Positions 17,490 through 28,491 are shown, counted from the first letter of the stretch. The stretch is DNA of 64,000 nucleotides from Capnocytophaga sp. oral taxon 878 (GCF_002999135.1 NZ_CP027229.1:2703501-2767500); one strand, 5' to 3'. The notes: generated from the letters alone by a model not told the origin. A program made the numbers and translations.

Positions 17490-18118
17490 TGGAAGTAGCA
17501 GTATTAAACATACAAGGAAAAGAAACAGGTAGAAAGGTAACCCTTTCAGACGCTGTGTTCGGTATTGAGCCTAACAACCACGTGATTTACTTAGATGTAA
17601 AACGTTATTTAGCTAACAAACGTCAAGGAACTCACAAGTCTAAGGAAAGAAATGAAGTAGCTGGTAGTACTCGTAAAATTAAAAAACAAAAAGGTACAGG
17701 TACAGCTCGTGCAGGTAGTGTGAAATCACCAGTGTTTGTAGGAGGTGGTCGTATATTTGGTCCTCGTCCTAAAGATTACACACAAACACTTACCAAAAAC
17801 GTAAAACGTTTGGCACGCCGCTCTGCTCTTAGTGCTAAACTTCAAGGTCAAGCTTTAGTAGTGGTTGAAGATTTGAATTTTGAGGCTCCAAAAACTAAAG
17901 ATTTTACAGCTGTAGTGAAATCATTAGGTTTGGAGAATAAAAAATCACTTTTTGTATTGCCAAATACAAATAATAACGTATATTTGTCGTCTCGTAATGT
18001 TCCTACTTCAAGTGTAGTAACTGCTTCAGAACTAAACACTTACCAAGTAGTAAATGCTACTAATGTAGTTCTTACCGAGAGTTCAGTGGCTGTATTAGAG
18101 TCAATTTTAACAAAATAA
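17489..18118 (+). CDS. rplD: 50S ribosomal protein L4
   Basis: A 209-residue exit-tunnel protein. The chosen start is the ATG at 17489, which gives [14 protein letters not shown]. The frame is open further upstream, but that stretch lies within rplC and is not conserved. [10 protein letters not shown] and FGPRPKDY mark the tunnel loop. In enterobacteria L4 represses the S10 operon; no such leader can be shown here. Confidence 0.97.
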   Translation: MEVAVLNIQGKETGRKVTLSDAVFGIEPNNHVIYLDVKRYLANKRQGTHKSKERNEVAGSTRKIKKQKGTGTARAGSVKSPVFVGGGRIFGPRPKDYTQTLTKNVKRLARRSALSAKLQGQALVVVEDLNFEAPKTKDFTAVVKSLGLENKKSLFVLPNTNNNVYLSSRNVPTSSVVTASELNTYQVVNATNVVLTESSVAVLESILTK

Positions 18119-18125
18119 GAAGAAA

Positions 18126-18413
18126 ATGAGCGTATTAATAAAGCCTGTAAATACAGAAAAAGCAAACGCAAATAGTGAGCTTAAAAACTGCTATACATTT
18201 GAAGTAGCTAAAAACGCTAACAAAATTCAAATTAAAAATGAAGTAGAAGCTACTTATGGCGTTAAAGTTGGAGAGGTTCGTACTCTTAACTATGCACCTA
18301 AACGCACAGTGCGTTATACAAAAACAGGCTTGCAATTGGGTAAAACCAATGCTGTGAAAAAAGCAGTAGTGCAAGTAATTGACGGGACTATAGATTTTTA
18401 TAGTAATATATAA
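18126..18413 (+). CDS. rplW: 50S ribosomal protein L23
   Basis: A 95-residue protein at the tunnel exit, docking site for trigger factor and SRP. LIKPVNTEKAN, YTFEVAKNANK and VEATYGVKV are typical. Standard length and position between rplD and rplB. Confidence 0.97.
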   Translation: MSVLIKPVNTEKANANSELKNCYTFEVAKNANKIQIKNEVEATYGVKVGEVRTLNYAPKRTVRYTKTGLQLGKTNAVKKAVVQVIDGTIDFYSNI

Positions 18414-18432
18414 GTTTAACAAATAGACAAAA

Positions 18433-19260
18433 ATGTCAGTTAGAAAATTAAAACCGATTACCCCTGGTCAGCGTTTTAGAGTAGTAAACGAATTTGACAC
18501 CATTACTACTGATAAGCCGGAAAAGAGTTTACTCGTTCCGTTGAAAAAGACTGGTGGTAGAAACAATCAAGGAAAAATGACCATGCGTTATATAGGTGGT
18601 GGTCATAAGAAGAAGTATCGTATTGTCGATTTCAAACGTAACAAGTTTGGTGTTGAAGCTAAAGTAGTTTCGATTGAATACGACCCTAACAGAACAGCAT
18701 TCATTGCTTTGGTACAATATACCGACGGTGAGAAACGTTATATCATCGCTCCTGCCGGTTTAAAAGTTGACCAAGTAGTAGTTTCAGGACAAGAAAATGT
18801 AGCTCCTGAAATTGGAAATGCAATGCCGCTTTCTCAAATTCCGTTAGGTACTGTAATTTCTTGTATTGAATTGCGTCCAGGACAAGGAGCTAATATAGCA
18901 CGCTCTGCTGGAACTTTTGCACAATTAATGGCGAAAGATGGAAGATATGCAACTGTAAAATTGCCTTCAGGTGAAACTCGTATGATTTTGCTTACTTGCT
19001 TGGCTACTATAGGAGCTGTATCAAACTCTGACCACCAATTGGTGCTTTCAGGAAAAGCAGGACGTTCACGCTGGTTAGGTCGTCGTCCTCGTACACGTGC
19101 TGTAGTAATGAACCCTGTTGATCACCCAATGGGTGGTGGTGAAGGTCGTGCTACTGGTGGACACCCACGCTCACGTAAAGGTATACCTGCTAAAGGTTAC
19201 AGAACTCGTTCTAAAACCAAAGCAAGTAATAAGTATATTGTAGAACGCAGAAAAAAATAA
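18433..19260 (+). CDS. rplB: 50S ribosomal protein L2
   Basis: A 275-residue core protein needed for subunit association and peptidyl transfer. [25 protein letters not shown] and the C-terminal [14 protein letters not shown] signature (with the conserved His) are all present. Confidence 0.98.
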   Translation: MSVRKLKPITPGQRFRVVNEFDTITTDKPEKSLLVPLKKTGGRNNQGKMTMRYIGGGHKKKYRIVDFKRNKFGVEAKVVSIEYDPNRTAFIALVQYTDGEKRYIIAPAGLKVDQVVVSGQENVAPEIGNAMPLSQIPLGTVISCIELRPGQGANIARSAGTFAQLMAKDGRYATVKLPSGETRMILLTCLATIGAVSNSDHQLVLSGKAGRSRWLGRRPRTRAVVMNPVDHPMGGGEGRATGGHPRSRKGIPAKGYRTRSKTKASNKYIVERRKK

Positions 19261-19271
19261 GAGACTAAGAA

Positions 19272-19550
19272 ATGGCACGTTCATTAAAAAAAGGACCTTA
19301 CGTTCACTATAGCTTAGAAAAAAAGATTCAACAAAATATTCAATCAGGTAAGAAGAATGTTATCAAAACTTGGTCACGCGCTTCAATGATTACTCCAGAT
19401 TTTGTGGGTCAGACTATAGCAGTGCACAATGGTCGTCAGTTTGTTCCTGTATATATTACTGAAAATATGGTGGGACATAAATTAGGAGAATTTTCACCTA
19501 CGCGTTCATTCCGTGGACACGCTGGTGCAAAGAATAAAGGTAAAAAATAA
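19272..19550 (+). CDS. rpsS: 30S ribosomal protein S19
   Basis: A 92-residue protein of the 30S head. [10 protein letters not shown] at the N-terminus and [16 protein letters not shown] are diagnostic. It is 11 nt after rplB and 8 nt before rplV. Confidence 0.98.
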   Translation: MARSLKKGPYVHYSLEKKIQQNIQSGKKNVIKTWSRASMITPDFVGQTIAVHNGRQFVPVYITENMVGHKLGEFSPTRSFRGHAGAKNKGKK

Positions 19551-19558
19551 TAAAGGCT

Positions 19559-19969
19559 ATGGGAGTTAGAAAAAGAGAAAAAGCAACAGAAATAAAAGAA
19601 GCTAAGAAAAGCTTAGCATTTGCGAAGTTGAATAACTGCCCTACCTCGCCACGTAAAATGCGTTTGGTAGCCGACTTAGTGCGAGGCGTAGAGGTAGATA
19701 AAGCCCTTGCTATTTTGAAGTTCAACCAAAAAGAGGCAGCTGCTCGTTTAGAAAAATTACTTTTATCAGCTATTCATAACTGGAGAGCTAAAAATGAAAA
19801 TGCTAACGAAGAAGAAGCTGGATTATTTGTTAAAGAAATACGCGTTGACGGAGGAGCTATCCTTAAACGTTTGCGCCCAGCCCCTCAAGGTAGAGCACAC
19901 AGAATTAGAAAACGCTCAAACCATATAACTTTGGTTTTAGGAGCTAAAAATTTTAACACAGAAAGCTAA
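19559..19969 (+). CDS. rplV: 50S ribosomal protein L22
   Basis: A 136-residue protein with a beta-hairpin reaching into the exit tunnel. [14 protein letters not shown] and the tip segment [15 protein letters not shown] are conserved. It is slightly longer than E. coli L22 owing to an N-terminal basic extension. Confidence 0.97.
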   Translation: MGVRKREKATEIKEAKKSLAFAKLNNCPTSPRKMRLVADLVRGVEVDKALAILKFNQKEAAARLEKLLLSAIHNWRAKNENANEEEAGLFVKEIRVDGGAILKRLRPAPQGRAHRIRKRSNHITLVLGAKNFNTES

Positions 19970-19977
19970 GATAAACT

Positions 19978-20724
19978 ATGGGACAAAAAACAAATCCAAT
20001 CGGAAATCGCCTTGGAATTATCAGAGGATGGGAGTCTAACTGGTATGGTGGCAATGATTACGGAGATAAACTTGCTGAGGACGACAAAATTAGAAAGTAT
20101 GTTCAAACACGTTTATCAAAAGCTAGTGTTGCACACGTGATAATAGAACGTACTTTTAAGCTTGTAACAGTTACTATTACTACTGCTCGCCCAGGTGTAA
20201 TTATTGGTAAAGGTGGACAGGAAGTAGATAAGCTTAAAGAGGAACTGAAAAAAATCACAGGTAAGGATATTCAAATTAACATCTTTGAAATTAAACGCCC
20301 TGAGCTAGATGCAGCTCTTGTAGCAGCAAGTATTGCTCATCAAATTGAAGGACGTGTATCGTACAAACGCGCTATCAAAATGGCAATAGCTTCTGCAATG
20401 CGCATGAATGCTGAAGGTATTAAAGTGATGATTTCTGGTCGTTTGAACGGAGCTGAAATGGCACGCTCTGAAAGCTTTAAAGAAGGTCGTATCCCTCTTT
20501 CTACTTTCCGCGCCGATATTGATTACGCTATTGATGAAGCTCACACTACCTACGGTCGTATGGGTATTAAAGTGTGGATTATGAAAGGCGAAATCTATGG
20601 TAAAAGAGATTTATCACCTCTTGTAGGAATGACTAAGAAAACTGCTGCTGGAGGTAGTGGTTTTTCAGGAAAACAAAATGACAAACCTTCGGGAGCTCCT
20701 AAAAAAGCGCGTCGTAAAAAGTAA
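19978..20724 (+). CDS. rpsC: 30S ribosomal protein S3
   Basis: A 248-residue mRNA-entry protein. [13 protein letters not shown] starts it, the KH domain contains [13 protein letters not shown], and [13 protein letters not shown] follows. The basic tail (residues after about 215) is low-complexity, as is usual. Confidence 0.98.
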   Translation: MGQKTNPIGNRLGIIRGWESNWYGGNDYGDKLAEDDKIRKYVQTRLSKASVAHVIIERTFKLVTVTITTARPGVIIGKGGQEVDKLKEELKKITGKDIQINIFEIKRPELDAALVAASIAHQIEGRVSYKRAIKMAIASAMRMNAEGIKVMISGRLNGAEMARSESFKEGRIPLSTFRADIDYAIDEAHTTYGRMGIKVWIMKGEIYGKRDLSPLVGMTKKTAAGGSGFSGKQNDKPSGAPKKARRKK

Positions 20725-20744
20725 TTTTTTAAACAACAGAAAAA

Positions 20745-21164
20745 ATGTTACAGCCTAAAAGAACGAAATATCGCAAACAGCAGAAAGGCAGAATGAAAGG
20801 AGTATCACATCGTGGTGCATTACTTTCAAATGGTATGTTCGGGATTAAATCATTGGATTCAGCATTCATTACTTCCCGCCAAATAGAATCTGCTCGTGTT
20901 GCTGCTACACGTTATATGAAACGTGAAGGACAACTTTGGATAAAGATATTCCCTGATAAGCCAATTACAAAGAAGCCTTTGGAAGTACGTATGGGTAAAG
21001 GTAAAGGTGCTGTGGAATATTGGGCAGCCGTAGTGAAACCAGGAAGAATAATGTTTGAAGTAGGTGGAGTGCCTTTGGAAGTAGCAAAAGAAGCTTTGCG
21101 TCTTGCTGCTCAAAAGCTACCTGTAAAAACTAAATTCGTTGTAGCGAGAGATTATCAAAATTAA
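20745..21164 (+). CDS. rplP: 50S ribosomal protein L16
   Basis: A 139-residue A-site region protein. [27 protein letters not shown] and [12 protein letters not shown] are diagnostic. Confidence 0.98.
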   Translation: MLQPKRTKYRKQQKGRMKGVSHRGALLSNGMFGIKSLDSAFITSRQIESARVAATRYMKREGQLWIKIFPDKPITKKPLEVRMGKGKGAVEYWAAVVKPGRIMFEVGGVPLEVAKEALRLAAQKLPVKTKFVVARDYQN

Positions 21165-21174
21165 TTAAAGAACA

Positions 21175-21366
21175 ATGAAACAGTCTGAAATTAACAAATT
21201 GACAATTACTGAGCTACAAGAAAAGCTTGGTGAGTATAAGAAATCGTATGCAGATTTGAAAATGGCACACGCAATTTCGTCATTAGAGAAACCAATTCAG
21301 TTACGTAATGTAAGAAGAACTATTGCGAGATTGGCTTGTGAGCTAACTAAACGTGAATTACAATAA
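21175..21366 (+). CDS. rpmC: 50S ribosomal protein L29
   Basis: A 63-residue two-helix protein near the tunnel exit. Conserved elements are ITELQEKL and the C-terminal [16 protein letters not shown]. It occupies its usual place between rplP and rpsQ. Confidence 0.96.
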   Translation: MKQSEINKLTITELQEKLGEYKKSYADLKMAHAISSLEKPIQLRNVRRTIARLACELTKRELQ

Positions 21367-21380
21367 TTCGAACCTGCCTT

Positions 21381-21638
21381 ATGGAAAAAAGAAATTTAAG
21401 AAAAGAAAGAATAGGGGTTGTTACAAGCAACAAAATGGATAAATCTATCGTCGTTTCAGAAGTGAAACGTGTAAAACACCCTATGTATGGTAAGTTCGTA
21501 TTGCGCACAAAAAAATATGTTGCGCATGACGAAAAGAATGATTGCAATATTGGTGATACAGTGCGCATAATGGAAACACGCCCACTTAGTAAAACCAAAT
21601 GCTGGAGATTAGTTGAAATCATTGAAAGAGCTAAGTAA
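21381..21638 (+). CDS. rpsQ: 30S ribosomal protein S17
   Basis: An 85-residue OB-fold protein binding 16S r[22 protein letters not shown] and [20 protein letters not shown] match the family. The stop is 2 nt from the rplN ATG. Confidence 0.97.
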   Translation: MEKRNLRKERIGVVTSNKMDKSIVVSEVKRVKHPMYGKFVLRTKKYVAHDEKNDCNIGDTVRIMETRPLSKTKCWRLVEIIERAK

Positions 21639-21640
21639 TT

Positions 21641-22009
21641 ATGGTACAACAAGAATCAAGATTAAAAGTAGCCGATAATACAGGGGCTAAAGAAGTGTTA
21701 ACCATTCGTGTGTTGGGTGGTACAAAACGCCGCTATGCTTCTGTAGGCGATAAGATTGTAGTTACCGTGAAAGATGCTACCCCTAACGGAAACGTTAAAA
21801 AAGGTCAAGTGTCTACTGCGGTGGTGGTAAGAACTAAAAAAGAAGTACGCCGTGCCGATGGTTCTTATATTCGTTTTGATGAAAACGCTTGTGTCCTTCT
21901 CAATGCAGCAGGCGAAATGAGAGGTACTCGTGTATTCGGTCCTGTAGCAAGAGAACTTCGTGATAAGCAATTTATGAAAATCGTTTCATTGGCACCCGAA
22001 GTGCTTTAA
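21641..22009 (+). CDS. rplN: 50S ribosomal protein L14
   Basis: A 122-residue interface protein. [30 protein letters not shown] and [12 protein letters not shown] are diagnostic of L14. Confidence 0.98.
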   Translation: MVQQESRLKVADNTGAKEVLTIRVLGGTKRRYASVGDKIVVTVKDATPNGNVKKGQVSTAVVVRTKKEVRRADGSYIRFDENACVLLNAAGEMRGTRVFGPVARELRDKQFMKIVSLAPEVL

Positions 22010-22028
22010 TCTTTAATTAAGTAAATTG

Positions 22029-22340
22029 ATGAAACTAAAAATTAAAACTGGAGATACCGTAAGAGTAATTGCTGGTGAGCACAAAGGTGAAGAAGGCAAA
22101 GTATTACGTGTGGATCGCGAAAAGAATAAGGCGATTGTAGAGGGTGTAAATTTAGTGAAAAAACACACTAAACCTAATGCCCAAGCTCCACAAGGAGGAA
22201 TCGTTGAAAAAGAGGCTTATATTCACATTTCTAACCTATCACTTATTGATCCTAAAACGAAAAAAGTAACTCGTGTAGGGTATGAATTACGTGATGGTAA
22301 AAAAGTGCGAATTTCTAAAAAATCAAATGTAGAAATATAG
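22029..22340 (+). CDS. rplX: 50S ribosomal protein L24
   Basis: A 103-residue assembly-initiating protein with a KOW motif ([15 protein letters not shown]). The ATG at 22029 is preferred over the adjacent in-frame TTG at 22026. [11 protein letters not shown] and [14 protein letters not shown] complete the match. Confidence 0.97.
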   Translation: MKLKIKTGDTVRVIAGEHKGEEGKVLRVDREKNKAIVEGVNLVKKHTKPNAQAPQGGIVEKEAYIHISNLSLIDPKTKKVTRVGYELRDGKKVRISKKSNVEI

Positions 22341-22342
22341 TT

Positions 22343-22894
22343 ATGGCTTACGTACCTAGACTAAAACAGGAATACAATGAGCGCATTATTGCTGCTCTTA
22401 AAGAAGAATTTAGCTACAAAAATGTAATGCAGGTTCCTAAACTTGAAAAAATAGTTGTGAGCCGTGGCGTAGGTTCAGCAGTATCTGATAAAAAACAAAT
22501 AGATTATGCTATTGATGAACTTACAAAAATTACAGGGCAAAAAGCAATCGCTACCTATTCTAAAAAGGACGTTGCATCATTTAAACTCCGCAAAGGTATG
22601 CCCATTGGTGCTAAAGTAACACTTCGTGGTGAAAGAATGTATGAGTTTCTTGATAGGCTCATTACTACAGCTCTACCTCGAGTGAGAGACTTTCAAGGAG
22701 TGAAAGCTGATGGTTTTGATGGTAGAGGTAATTACAATTTAGGTATTACCGAGCAAATTATCTTCCCTGAGATTGATATTGATAAAATCAATAAGATAGC
22801 AGGTATGGATGTTACCTTTGTAACTTCAGCCCACACGGATAAAGAAGCTAAATCATTATTAAGCGAATTAGGATTACCTTTTAAAAAGAACTAA
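22343..22894 (+). CDS. rplE: 50S ribosomal protein L5
   Basis: A 183-residue 5S rRNA-binding protein. [27 protein letters not shown] and LPRVRDFQG are diagnostic. It begins 2 nt after rplX. Confidence 0.98.
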   Translation: MAYVPRLKQEYNERIIAALKEEFSYKNVMQVPKLEKIVVSRGVGSAVSDKKQIDYAIDELTKITGQKAIATYSKKDVASFKLRKGMPIGAKVTLRGERMYEFLDRLITTALPRVRDFQGVKADGFDGRGNYNLGITEQIIFPEIDIDKINKIAGMDVTFVTSAHTDKEAKSLLSELGLPFKKN

Positions 22895-22898
22895 GTAT

Positions 22899-23168
22899 AT
22901 GGCTAAAGAATCAATGAAAGCCCGCGAGGTGAAAAGACAAAAGTTAGTAGCTAAATATGCTGCAAAACGCAAAGCATTAAAGGAAGCTGGTGATTACGAA
23001 GCACTTCAGTTAATCCCTAAAAACGCTTCACCAGTACGTTTGCACAATCGTTGTAAGCTTACCGGACGCCCTAAAGGGTATATGCGAACTTTTGGAATTT
23101 CACGTGTTTTATTCCGCGAAATGGCAAATAAGGGATTAATTCCTGGTGTAAAAAAAGCAAGTTGGTAA
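22899..23168 (+). CDS. rpsN: 30S ribosomal protein S14, zinc-free form
   Basis: An 89-residue protein of the 30S head. It is the long form without the two CxxC pairs (only one Cys, in [10 protein letters not shown]), so it should not bind zinc. [12 protein letters not shown] and the terminal KKASW are conserved. Confidence 0.97.
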   Translation: MAKESMKAREVKRQKLVAKYAAKRKALKEAGDYEALQLIPKNASPVRLHNRCKLTGRPKGYMRTFGISRVLFREMANKGLIPGVKKASW

Positions 23169-23187
23169 TAATTAAAAGGACGAAAAT

Positions 23188-23586
23188 ATGTATACAGATC
23201 CTATCGCAGATTATTTAACAAGAATTAGAAATGCTAATAATGCAAGGCACAGAGTCGTAGAAATTCCCGCTTCTAAACTTAAAAAGGAAATCACTAAAAT
23301 CCTTTTTGACCAAGGGTTTATTTTAAGTTATCAATTTGATGATTCTACTGTACAAGGTACTATCAAAATAGCTTTAAAATACGACAAAGAAACTAAGGAG
23401 CCAGTTATTAGGCATATTGAACGCGCTAGCCGTCCAGGACTTAGAAAGTATGCTGGAGCTGATAACCTGCCTCGTGTATTGAATGGACTTGGTATTGCAA
23501 TCATTTCAACTTCTCAAGGTGTAATGACAGGCAAAAAAGCCAGAGAACTCAATATCGGGGGCGAGGTAATATGTTATGTTTACTAA
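23188..23586 (+). CDS. rpsH: 30S ribosomal protein S8
   Basis: A 132-residue 16S rRNA-binding protein, the translational repressor of spc operons in enterobacteria. [13 protein letters not shown] at the start and [13 protein letters not shown] near the end are diagnostic. Confidence 0.98.
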   Translation: MYTDPIADYLTRIRNANNARHRVVEIPASKLKKEITKILFDQGFILSYQFDDSTVQGTIKIALKYDKETKEPVIRHIERASRPGLRKYAGADNLPRVLNGLGIAIISTSQGVMTGKKARELNIGGEVICYVY

Positions 23587-23608
23587 TCATTTAAAAAGAC
23601 AATAAACA

Positions 23609-24151
23609 ATGTCAAGAATAGGTAAAGCACCCATCAATATTCCTGCAGGAGTTACCGTTACTATTAAAGATAATGTGGTAACTGTTAAAGGAAAATTAGG
23701 CGAATTAACCCAAGAGGTTAAAGACATTGCTGTAAAGCAAGAAGATGGTCATTTAGTGTTTGAAACTACCAATAGTACCAAAGAACAAAATGCTAAACAT
23801 GGTTTATACCGTGCTTTAGTTCATAATATGGTAGTTGGTGTTTCAGAAGGATTCACTAAAGAATTAGAATTAGTAGGGGTAGGTTACCGTGCTACAAATC
23901 AAGGGCAAAAACTTGATTTAGCTCTCGGTTTCTCACATAATATCCTTTTAGAACTGCCAAAAGAAATTAAACTTGAAACAGTGAATGAAAAAGGTAAGAA
24001 CCCTATTATTAAATTGACTTCTCATGATAAGCAGTTACTTGGTCAAGTAGCAGCTAAAATCCGTAGTTTCCGCAAACCTGAGCCTTATAAAGGGAAAGGT
24101 GTTAAATTTGTGGGTGAGGTACTGAGAAGAAAAGCAGGTAAATCAGCTTAA
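23609..24151 (+). CDS. rplF: 50S ribosomal protein L6
   Basis: A 180-residue protein with two repeated alpha/beta domains. [24 protein letters not shown] and [12 protein letters not shown] are diagnostic. Confidence 0.98.
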   Translation: MSRIGKAPINIPAGVTVTIKDNVVTVKGKLGELTQEVKDIAVKQEDGHLVFETTNSTKEQNAKHGLYRALVHNMVVGVSEGFTKELELVGVGYRATNQGQKLDLALGFSHNILLELPKEIKLETVNEKGKNPIIKLTSHDKQLLGQVAAKIRSFRKPEPYKGKGVKFVGEVLRRKAGKSA

Positions 24152-24162
24152 TAGTTATAACA

Positions 24163-24519
24163 ATGGCATTATCAAAAATAGAAAGAAGACAACGTATTAA
24201 AAGCAGAATCAGGAAGATTGTAAAAGGTACTGCGGAGCAACCACGTCTATCAGTATTTAGAAGTAATAATGAAATCTATGTGCAAATCATAGACGACACC
24301 AAAGGTACAACCCTGTTGGCTGCATCTTCACGCGATAAAGAAATTAGTGCTGTAAAAGGTACTAAAATTGAAAAAGCCGCTTTGGTAGGTAAAGCTATTG
24401 CTGAAAAAGCTTTGAAACAAGGTATTGAGAAAGTATCCTTCGATCGTGGAGGTTATCTTTACCACGGACGAGTAAAATCACTAGCAGACGGTGCCAGAGA
24501 AGTCGGACTTAAATTCTAA
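24163..24519 (+). CDS. rplR: 50S ribosomal protein L18
   Basis: A 118-residue 5S rRNA-binding protein. [19 protein letters not shown] and [14 protein letters not shown] are typical. Confidence 0.98.
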   Translation: MALSKIERRQRIKSRIRKIVKGTAEQPRLSVFRSNNEIYVQIIDDTKGTTLLAASSRDKEISAVKGTKIEKAALVGKAIAEKALKQGIEKVSFDRGGYLYHGRVKSLADGAREVGLKF

Positions 24520-24524
24520 TAACT

Positions 24525-25049
24525 ATGTATCAGAAATATAAAAATGTAGAATATGTGAAACCAAGTGGTCTTGAATTAAAAGATCGCTTGGTCGGAGTAC
24601 AACGTGTTACTAAGGTAACTAAAGGTGGTCGTGCTTTCGGTTTCTCTGCTATAGTAGTAGTAGGTGATGAGAACGGTGTAGTTGGTCACGGACTTGGAAA
24701 ATCAAAAGAAGTATCTGAAGCTATTGCTAAAGCAGTAGAAGATGCTAAAAAGAATCTTGTCCGTATTCCTCTTAATGGAACTACTCTTCCTCATGAACAA
24801 AAAGGTAAATATGGTGGTGCACGTGTGTTTTTACAACCTGCCACTGAAGGTACTGGAGTGATTGCAGGAGGTGCTGTTCGTGCAGTATTAGAATCAGTAG
24901 GTATCCACAACGTGCTTTCAAAATCACAAGGGTCATCAAACCCCCACAATGTGGTGAAAGCTACTTTCGATGCTTTGTTGCAACTACGTAGTGCAAAAAC
25001 AATTGCACAGCAACGTGGTATCTCTTTAGAAAAATTGTTTAAAGGTTAA
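24525..25049 (+). CDS. rpsE: 30S ribosomal protein S5
   Basis: A 174-residue protein important for decoding accuracy. [34 protein letters not shown] and [12 protein letters not shown] are diagnostic. Confidence 0.98.
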   Translation: MYQKYKNVEYVKPSGLELKDRLVGVQRVTKVTKGGRAFGFSAIVVVGDENGVVGHGLGKSKEVSEAIAKAVEDAKKNLVRIPLNGTTLPHEQKGKYGGARVFLQPATEGTGVIAGGAVRAVLESVGIHNVLSKSQGSSNPHNVVKATFDALLQLRSAKTIAQQRGISLEKLFKG

Positions 25050-25060
25050 TATTTGTAGCA

Positions 25061-25243
25061 ATGGCAAAACTTAAAGTAACACAAATCAAAAGTAGCATAA
25101 AACGCCCAAAAGACCAAAAGCTTACTTTGGAAGCTTTAGGGCTTACTCGCATAGGTATCACAGTTGAACACGATGCTACACCAAGTATTCTTGGTATGAT
25201 AAATAAGGTAAAACACTTAATTTCTATAGAAGAAGTTAAATAA
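25061..25243 (+). CDS. rpmD: 50S ribosomal protein L30
   Basis: A 60-residue protein. KVTQIKSSIKRPKDQK and the central LGLTRIG are the L30 signature. It lies between rpsE and rplO. Confidence 0.97.
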   Translation: MAKLKVTQIKSSIKRPKDQKLTLEALGLTRIGITVEHDATPSILGMINKVKHLISIEEVK

Positions 25244-25260
25244 TATTTTTGTACAAAGTT

Positions 25261-25713
25261 ATGAACTTGAGTAATTTACAACCCGCAGAGGGTTCAATTC
25301 ACAGAGAAGGGAAGCGCGTAGGACGTGGGCAAGGTTCTGGTAAAGGAGGAACTTCAACCCGTGGACACAAAGGTGCTAAATCTCGTTCTGGCTTTTCTCA
25401 CAAGATTGGCTTTGAAGGAGGACAGATGCCTTTACAAAGACGCGTACCAAAATTCGGTTTCAAAAACTTTAATCGTAAAGAATATATCGGTATTAATGTT
25501 GGCAAGTTACAAGAACTTGTAGATGCTGGTAAAATTACAGATAAGGTAGATCTTGAAACCTTAGTTCAGCTTCATATTGTTAAGAAAACCGACTTGGTTA
25601 AAATCTTAGGTGGAGGTGAATTAAAAGCCAAACTAAATATATCTGTTCATAAGTTTACCGCAGGAGCTAAAGCTGCTATTGAAGCAGTAGGCGGACAAGC
25701 TGTAACCTTGTAA
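25261..25713 (+). CDS. rplO: 50S ribosomal protein L15
   Basis: A 150-residue protein. The ATG at 25261 is chosen over an in-frame TTG at 25249 because MNLSNLQPAEGS is the conserved start. GRGQGSGKGGTSTRGHKG, FEGGQMPLQRR and the C-terminal KAAIEAVGG match the family. Confidence 0.97.
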   Translation: MNLSNLQPAEGSIHREGKRVGRGQGSGKGGTSTRGHKGAKSRSGFSHKIGFEGGQMPLQRRVPKFGFKNFNRKEYIGINVGKLQELVDAGKITDKVDLETLVQLHIVKKTDLVKILGGGELKAKLNISVHKFTAGAKAAIEAVGGQAVTL

Positions 25714-25724
25714 TACACTAATTT

Positions 25725-27074
25725 ATGAAGAAGTTTATCGAGAACCTGACCAATATTTGGAAAATTGAAGAGCTTAAGAATCGTATTATCTTAACACTTG
25801 GTATTTTATTAGTTTATCGTTTCGGGGCTCATGTGGTGCTGCCAGGGATTAATCCTACACAGCTTCACGAACTTGCAAGCCGAACCTCAGGAGGTGGACT
25901 GCTTGATATATTGAATGCATTTACAGGAGGAGCGTTCTCTAACGCTTCAGTATTTGCTTTGGGTATAATGCCTTATATCTCAGCATCCATCGTAGTACAG
26001 TTGATGGGGATAGCTATCCCTTATCTTCAAAAACTACAAAAAGAAGGAGAAAGCGGACGTAGAAAGATAAACCAAATCACTCGATGGCTTACTATTGCGA
26101 TATGTATTGTTCAAGCACCTGTTTATTTGTATGGTATCAACCGATTAGGAGTGCCTGATAGTGCTTTTATGCTCGGGAAAGGATTGGATTTTATAATTCC
26201 TGCAGTAACAATCCTAGTAACAGGTACTATTTTTGCAATGTGGTTAGGTGAAAAAATTACAGATAAAGGAATAGGAAATGGTATTTCATTGCTTATTATG
26301 GTGGGTATCATAGCACGCTTGCCAAAAGCATTTATTTCAGAATTAGCGTCAAGATTAACTGCTTCTAATGGAGGGCTAATGCTTATCTTAATTGAAATAA
26401 TACTTTGGTTTGTAATAATCCTCCTTTGTATTTTCCTTATTAAAGCTGTACGCCAAATACCAGTGCAATATGCACGTCGTACCGCTGATGGAGGAGGAGC
26501 AGCTGTTCAGAAAAATATATTTGGTGCACGCCAATATATACCTTTAAAACTGAATGCAGCTGGTGTAATGCCTATCATCTTTGCTCAGGCCTTGATGTTT
26601 ATTCCTAGTGCAGTAGCAGGTTTATGGCAGTCAGAGTTTGCTACAAATGTTGCTAATGCTTTTTCTAACATCTTTGGTTTTTGGTATAACTTACTTTTTG
26701 CGGCTATGATTATACTATTTACGTATTTTTATACTGCTATTACAGTTCCTACCAATAAGATGGCTGATGATTTAAAACGTAGTGGAGGTTTTATACCAGG
26801 GATACGCCCAGGTAAAGAGACTGGTGACTATTTGGATAAAATAATGTCACTTATTACTTTGCCAGGTTCTATTTGTATTGCTTTGGTAGCTATTTTTCCT
26901 TCACTTTTGCGAATTATTGGTATGCAAGACCAATGGGCATTATTTTATGGAGGTACCTCACTACTTATTCTTGTAGGAGTAGCTATCGACACTATGCAAC
27001 AAGTAAATTCATATCTGCTTAATCGTCATTACGATGGTTTGATGAAAACAGGTAAAAACAGAAAAGTATCTTAA
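25725..27074 (+). CDS. secY: protein translocase subunit SecY
   Basis: The 449-residue channel of the Sec translocon, with ten membrane segments. PGINPTQL after segment 1, the plug-region pattern, GIMPYISASIVVQL, and the cytoplasmic loop PIQYARR-like QIPVQYARR are conserved. Its place between rplO and infA is canonical. Confidence 0.98.
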   Translation: MKKFIENLTNIWKIEELKNRIILTLGILLVYRFGAHVVLPGINPTQLHELASRTSGGGLLDILNAFTGGAFSNASVFALGIMPYISASIVVQLMGIAIPYLQKLQKEGESGRRKINQITRWLTIAICIVQAPVYLYGINRLGVPDSAFMLGKGLDFIIPAVTILVTGTIFAMWLGEKITDKGIGNGISLLIMVGIIARLPKAFISELASRLTASNGGLMLILIEIILWFVIILLCIFLIKAVRQIPVQYARRTADGGGAAVQKNIFGARQYIPLKLNAAGVMPIIFAQALMFIPSAVAGLWQSEFATNVANAFSNIFGFWYNLLFAAMIILFTYFYTAITVPTNKMADDLKRSGGFIPGIRPGKETGDYLDKIMSLITLPGSICIALVAIFPSLLRIIGMQDQWALFYGGTSLLILVGVAIDTMQQVNSYLLNRHYDGLMKTGKNRKVS

Positions 27075-27081
27075 TTAATTT

Positions 27082-27297
27082 ATGGCTAAGCAATCAGCAA
27101 TTGAACAAGATGGCACTATAATTGAAGCCTTATCCAATGCAATGTTTCGTGTTGAATTAGATAATGGACATGTAGTCATAGCTCATATATCTGGGAAGAT
27201 GCGTATGCACTATATAAAATTATTGCCAGGCGATAAAGTAAAGCTTGAGATGAGTCCTTATGATCTTACAAAAGCACGTATTACCTACCGCTACTGA
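27082..27297 (+). CDS. infA: translation initiation factor IF-1
   Basis: A 71-residue OB-fold factor. [29 protein letters not shown] and [16 protein letters not shown] are the complete IF-1 signature. It starts 7 nt after secY and is followed by a hairpin. Confidence 0.98.
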   Translation: MAKQSAIEQDGTIIEALSNAMFRVELDNGHVVIAHISGKMRMHYIKLLPGDKVKLEMSPYDLTKARITYRY

Positions 27298-27337
27298 TAG
27301 GTTAATTAAGAGAAATCTTCAATAATTTGATAGTATT

Positions 27338-27385
27338 TTCTCACAGATTTTTAGTTTATTTACATCAATCTGTGAGAATTTATTA
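27338..27385 (+). terminator. hairpin after infA
   Basis: TTCTCACAGATT (27338-27349) and AATCTGTGAGAA (27367-27378) are a perfect 12-bp inverted repeat with a 17-nt loop, followed by TTTATTAT. With the promoter downstream, it probably ends or reduces the first transcript. Confidence 0.65.
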
Positions 27386-27521
27386 TCATTTTAAAATAGA
27401 TTTTTATTTGTTAAAAAAAATAGGCGAAAACTAATTGATAATCAGTTGTTTCTGATAAATTGTTTGAGCCCAAAACAATATGTGTGTAAAATCTTAATTT
27501 ATTTTTTTTGATTTAAAAATA

Positions 27522-27551
27522 TTGTTATTAATAAAAAAAATTGTAGTTTTG
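27522..27551 (+). promoter_or_regulatory. promoter of the rpmJ-alpha block
   Basis: TTG (27522-27524), 19 nt, TAGTTTTG (27544-27551), 28 nt before rpmJ. The motif TGATAATCAGT (27436-27446), shared with the rpsL upstream region, lies 76 nt before the TTG. Confidence 0.82.
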
Positions 27552-27579
27552 CGCACTCTATTCAAATAAACAAAATAAA

Positions 27580-27696
27580 ATGAAAGTTAGAGCATCCATT
27601 AAAAAAAGAAGTTCAGAGTGCATTATTGTGCGCCGAAAAGGACGTTTGTACGTAATCAATAAAAAGAATCCTAAATTTAAACAACGACAAGGATAA
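27580..27696 (+). CDS. rpmJ: 50S ribosomal protein L36, zinc-free form
   Basis: A 38-residue protein, recognised from [23 protein letters not shown] and the terminal KFKQRQG. The zinc ribbon is gone: of the usual three Cys and one His only C14 remains (position 11 is Ser, 27 is Asn). It therefore belongs to the zinc-independent type. It has its own promoter and is 2 nt from rpsM. Confidence 0.95.
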   Translation: MKVRASIKKRSSECIIVRRKGRLYVINKKNPKFKQRQG

Positions 27697-27698
27697 TT

Positions 27699-28073
27699 AT
27701 GGCACGAATTGCAGGTATAGACTTACCAAAAAATAAAAGAGGGGTTATTGGATTAACCTATATTTTTGGTATTGGAAGAAGTAGAGCTAAAGAAATTTTA
27801 ACTAAGGCTCAAGTAAATGAAGACACAAAAGTAAGTGAGTGGAACGATGATGAAATTAGTCGTATCCGTGAAGTAGTTGCGTCTTACAAAATTGAAGGAG
27901 AATTGCGCTCTGAAGTGCAACTCAACATCAAACGTTTGATGGATATAGGTTGCTATCGTGGTATTCGTCATCGTAACGGACTACCTTTGCGCGGACAAAA
28001 AACTAAAAATAATTCTCGTACAAGAAAAGGTAAAAGAAAAACAGTTGCTAATAAGAAAAAAGCAACTAAATAA
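27699..28073 (+). CDS. rpsM: 30S ribosomal protein S13
   Basis: A 124-residue 30S head protein contacting the P-site t[26 protein letters not shown] and the [17 protein letters not shown] segment are diagnostic. Confidence 0.98.
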   Translation: MARIAGIDLPKNKRGVIGLTYIFGIGRSRAKEILTKAQVNEDTKVSEWNDDEISRIREVVASYKIEGELRSEVQLNIKRLMDIGCYRGIRHRNGLPLRGQKTKNNSRTRKGKRKTVANKKKATK

Positions 28074-28086
28074 TAAGTAGTTAAGT

Positions 28087-28491
28087 ATGGCAAAACAAAA
28101 TGCAAAACAAAATGCGAAAGTCTCTAAAAAGAGAAAAGTAGTTATTGAGTCAGTTGGTGAAGCTCACGTTTCAGCTACTTTTAATAACGTGATCATTTCT
28201 CTTACTAATAAAAAAGGAGATGTTATCGCTTGGTCATCAGCAGGTAAAATGGGCTTCCGTGGATCAAAAAAGAATACCCCTTATGCAGCGCAAGTAGCAG
28301 CAGAAGATGCTGCTAAAGTAGCTTTTGATGCAGGGCTTAAGAAAGTAAAAGTATACGTAAAAGGTCCTGGGAATGGTAGAGAATCAGCTATCCGTACTAT
28401 TCATAATGCAGGTATTGAAGTGACTGAAATTATTGATGTTACTCCACTGCCTCACAATGGATGTCGCCCTCCTAAGAGACGTAGAGTTTAA
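28087..28491 (+). CDS. rpsK: 30S ribosomal protein S11
   Basis: A 134-residue platform protein. [32 protein letters not shown] and the C-terminal [13 protein letters not shown] are diagnostic. The N-terminus carries a short duplicated AKQN word. Confidence 0.98.
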   Translation: MAKQNAKQNAKVSKKRKVVIESVGEAHVSATFNNVIISLTNKKGDVIAWSSAGKMGFRGSKKNTPYAAQVAAEDAAKVAFDAGLKKVKVYVKGPGNGRESAIRTIHNAGIEVTEIIDVTPLPHNGCRPPKRRRV

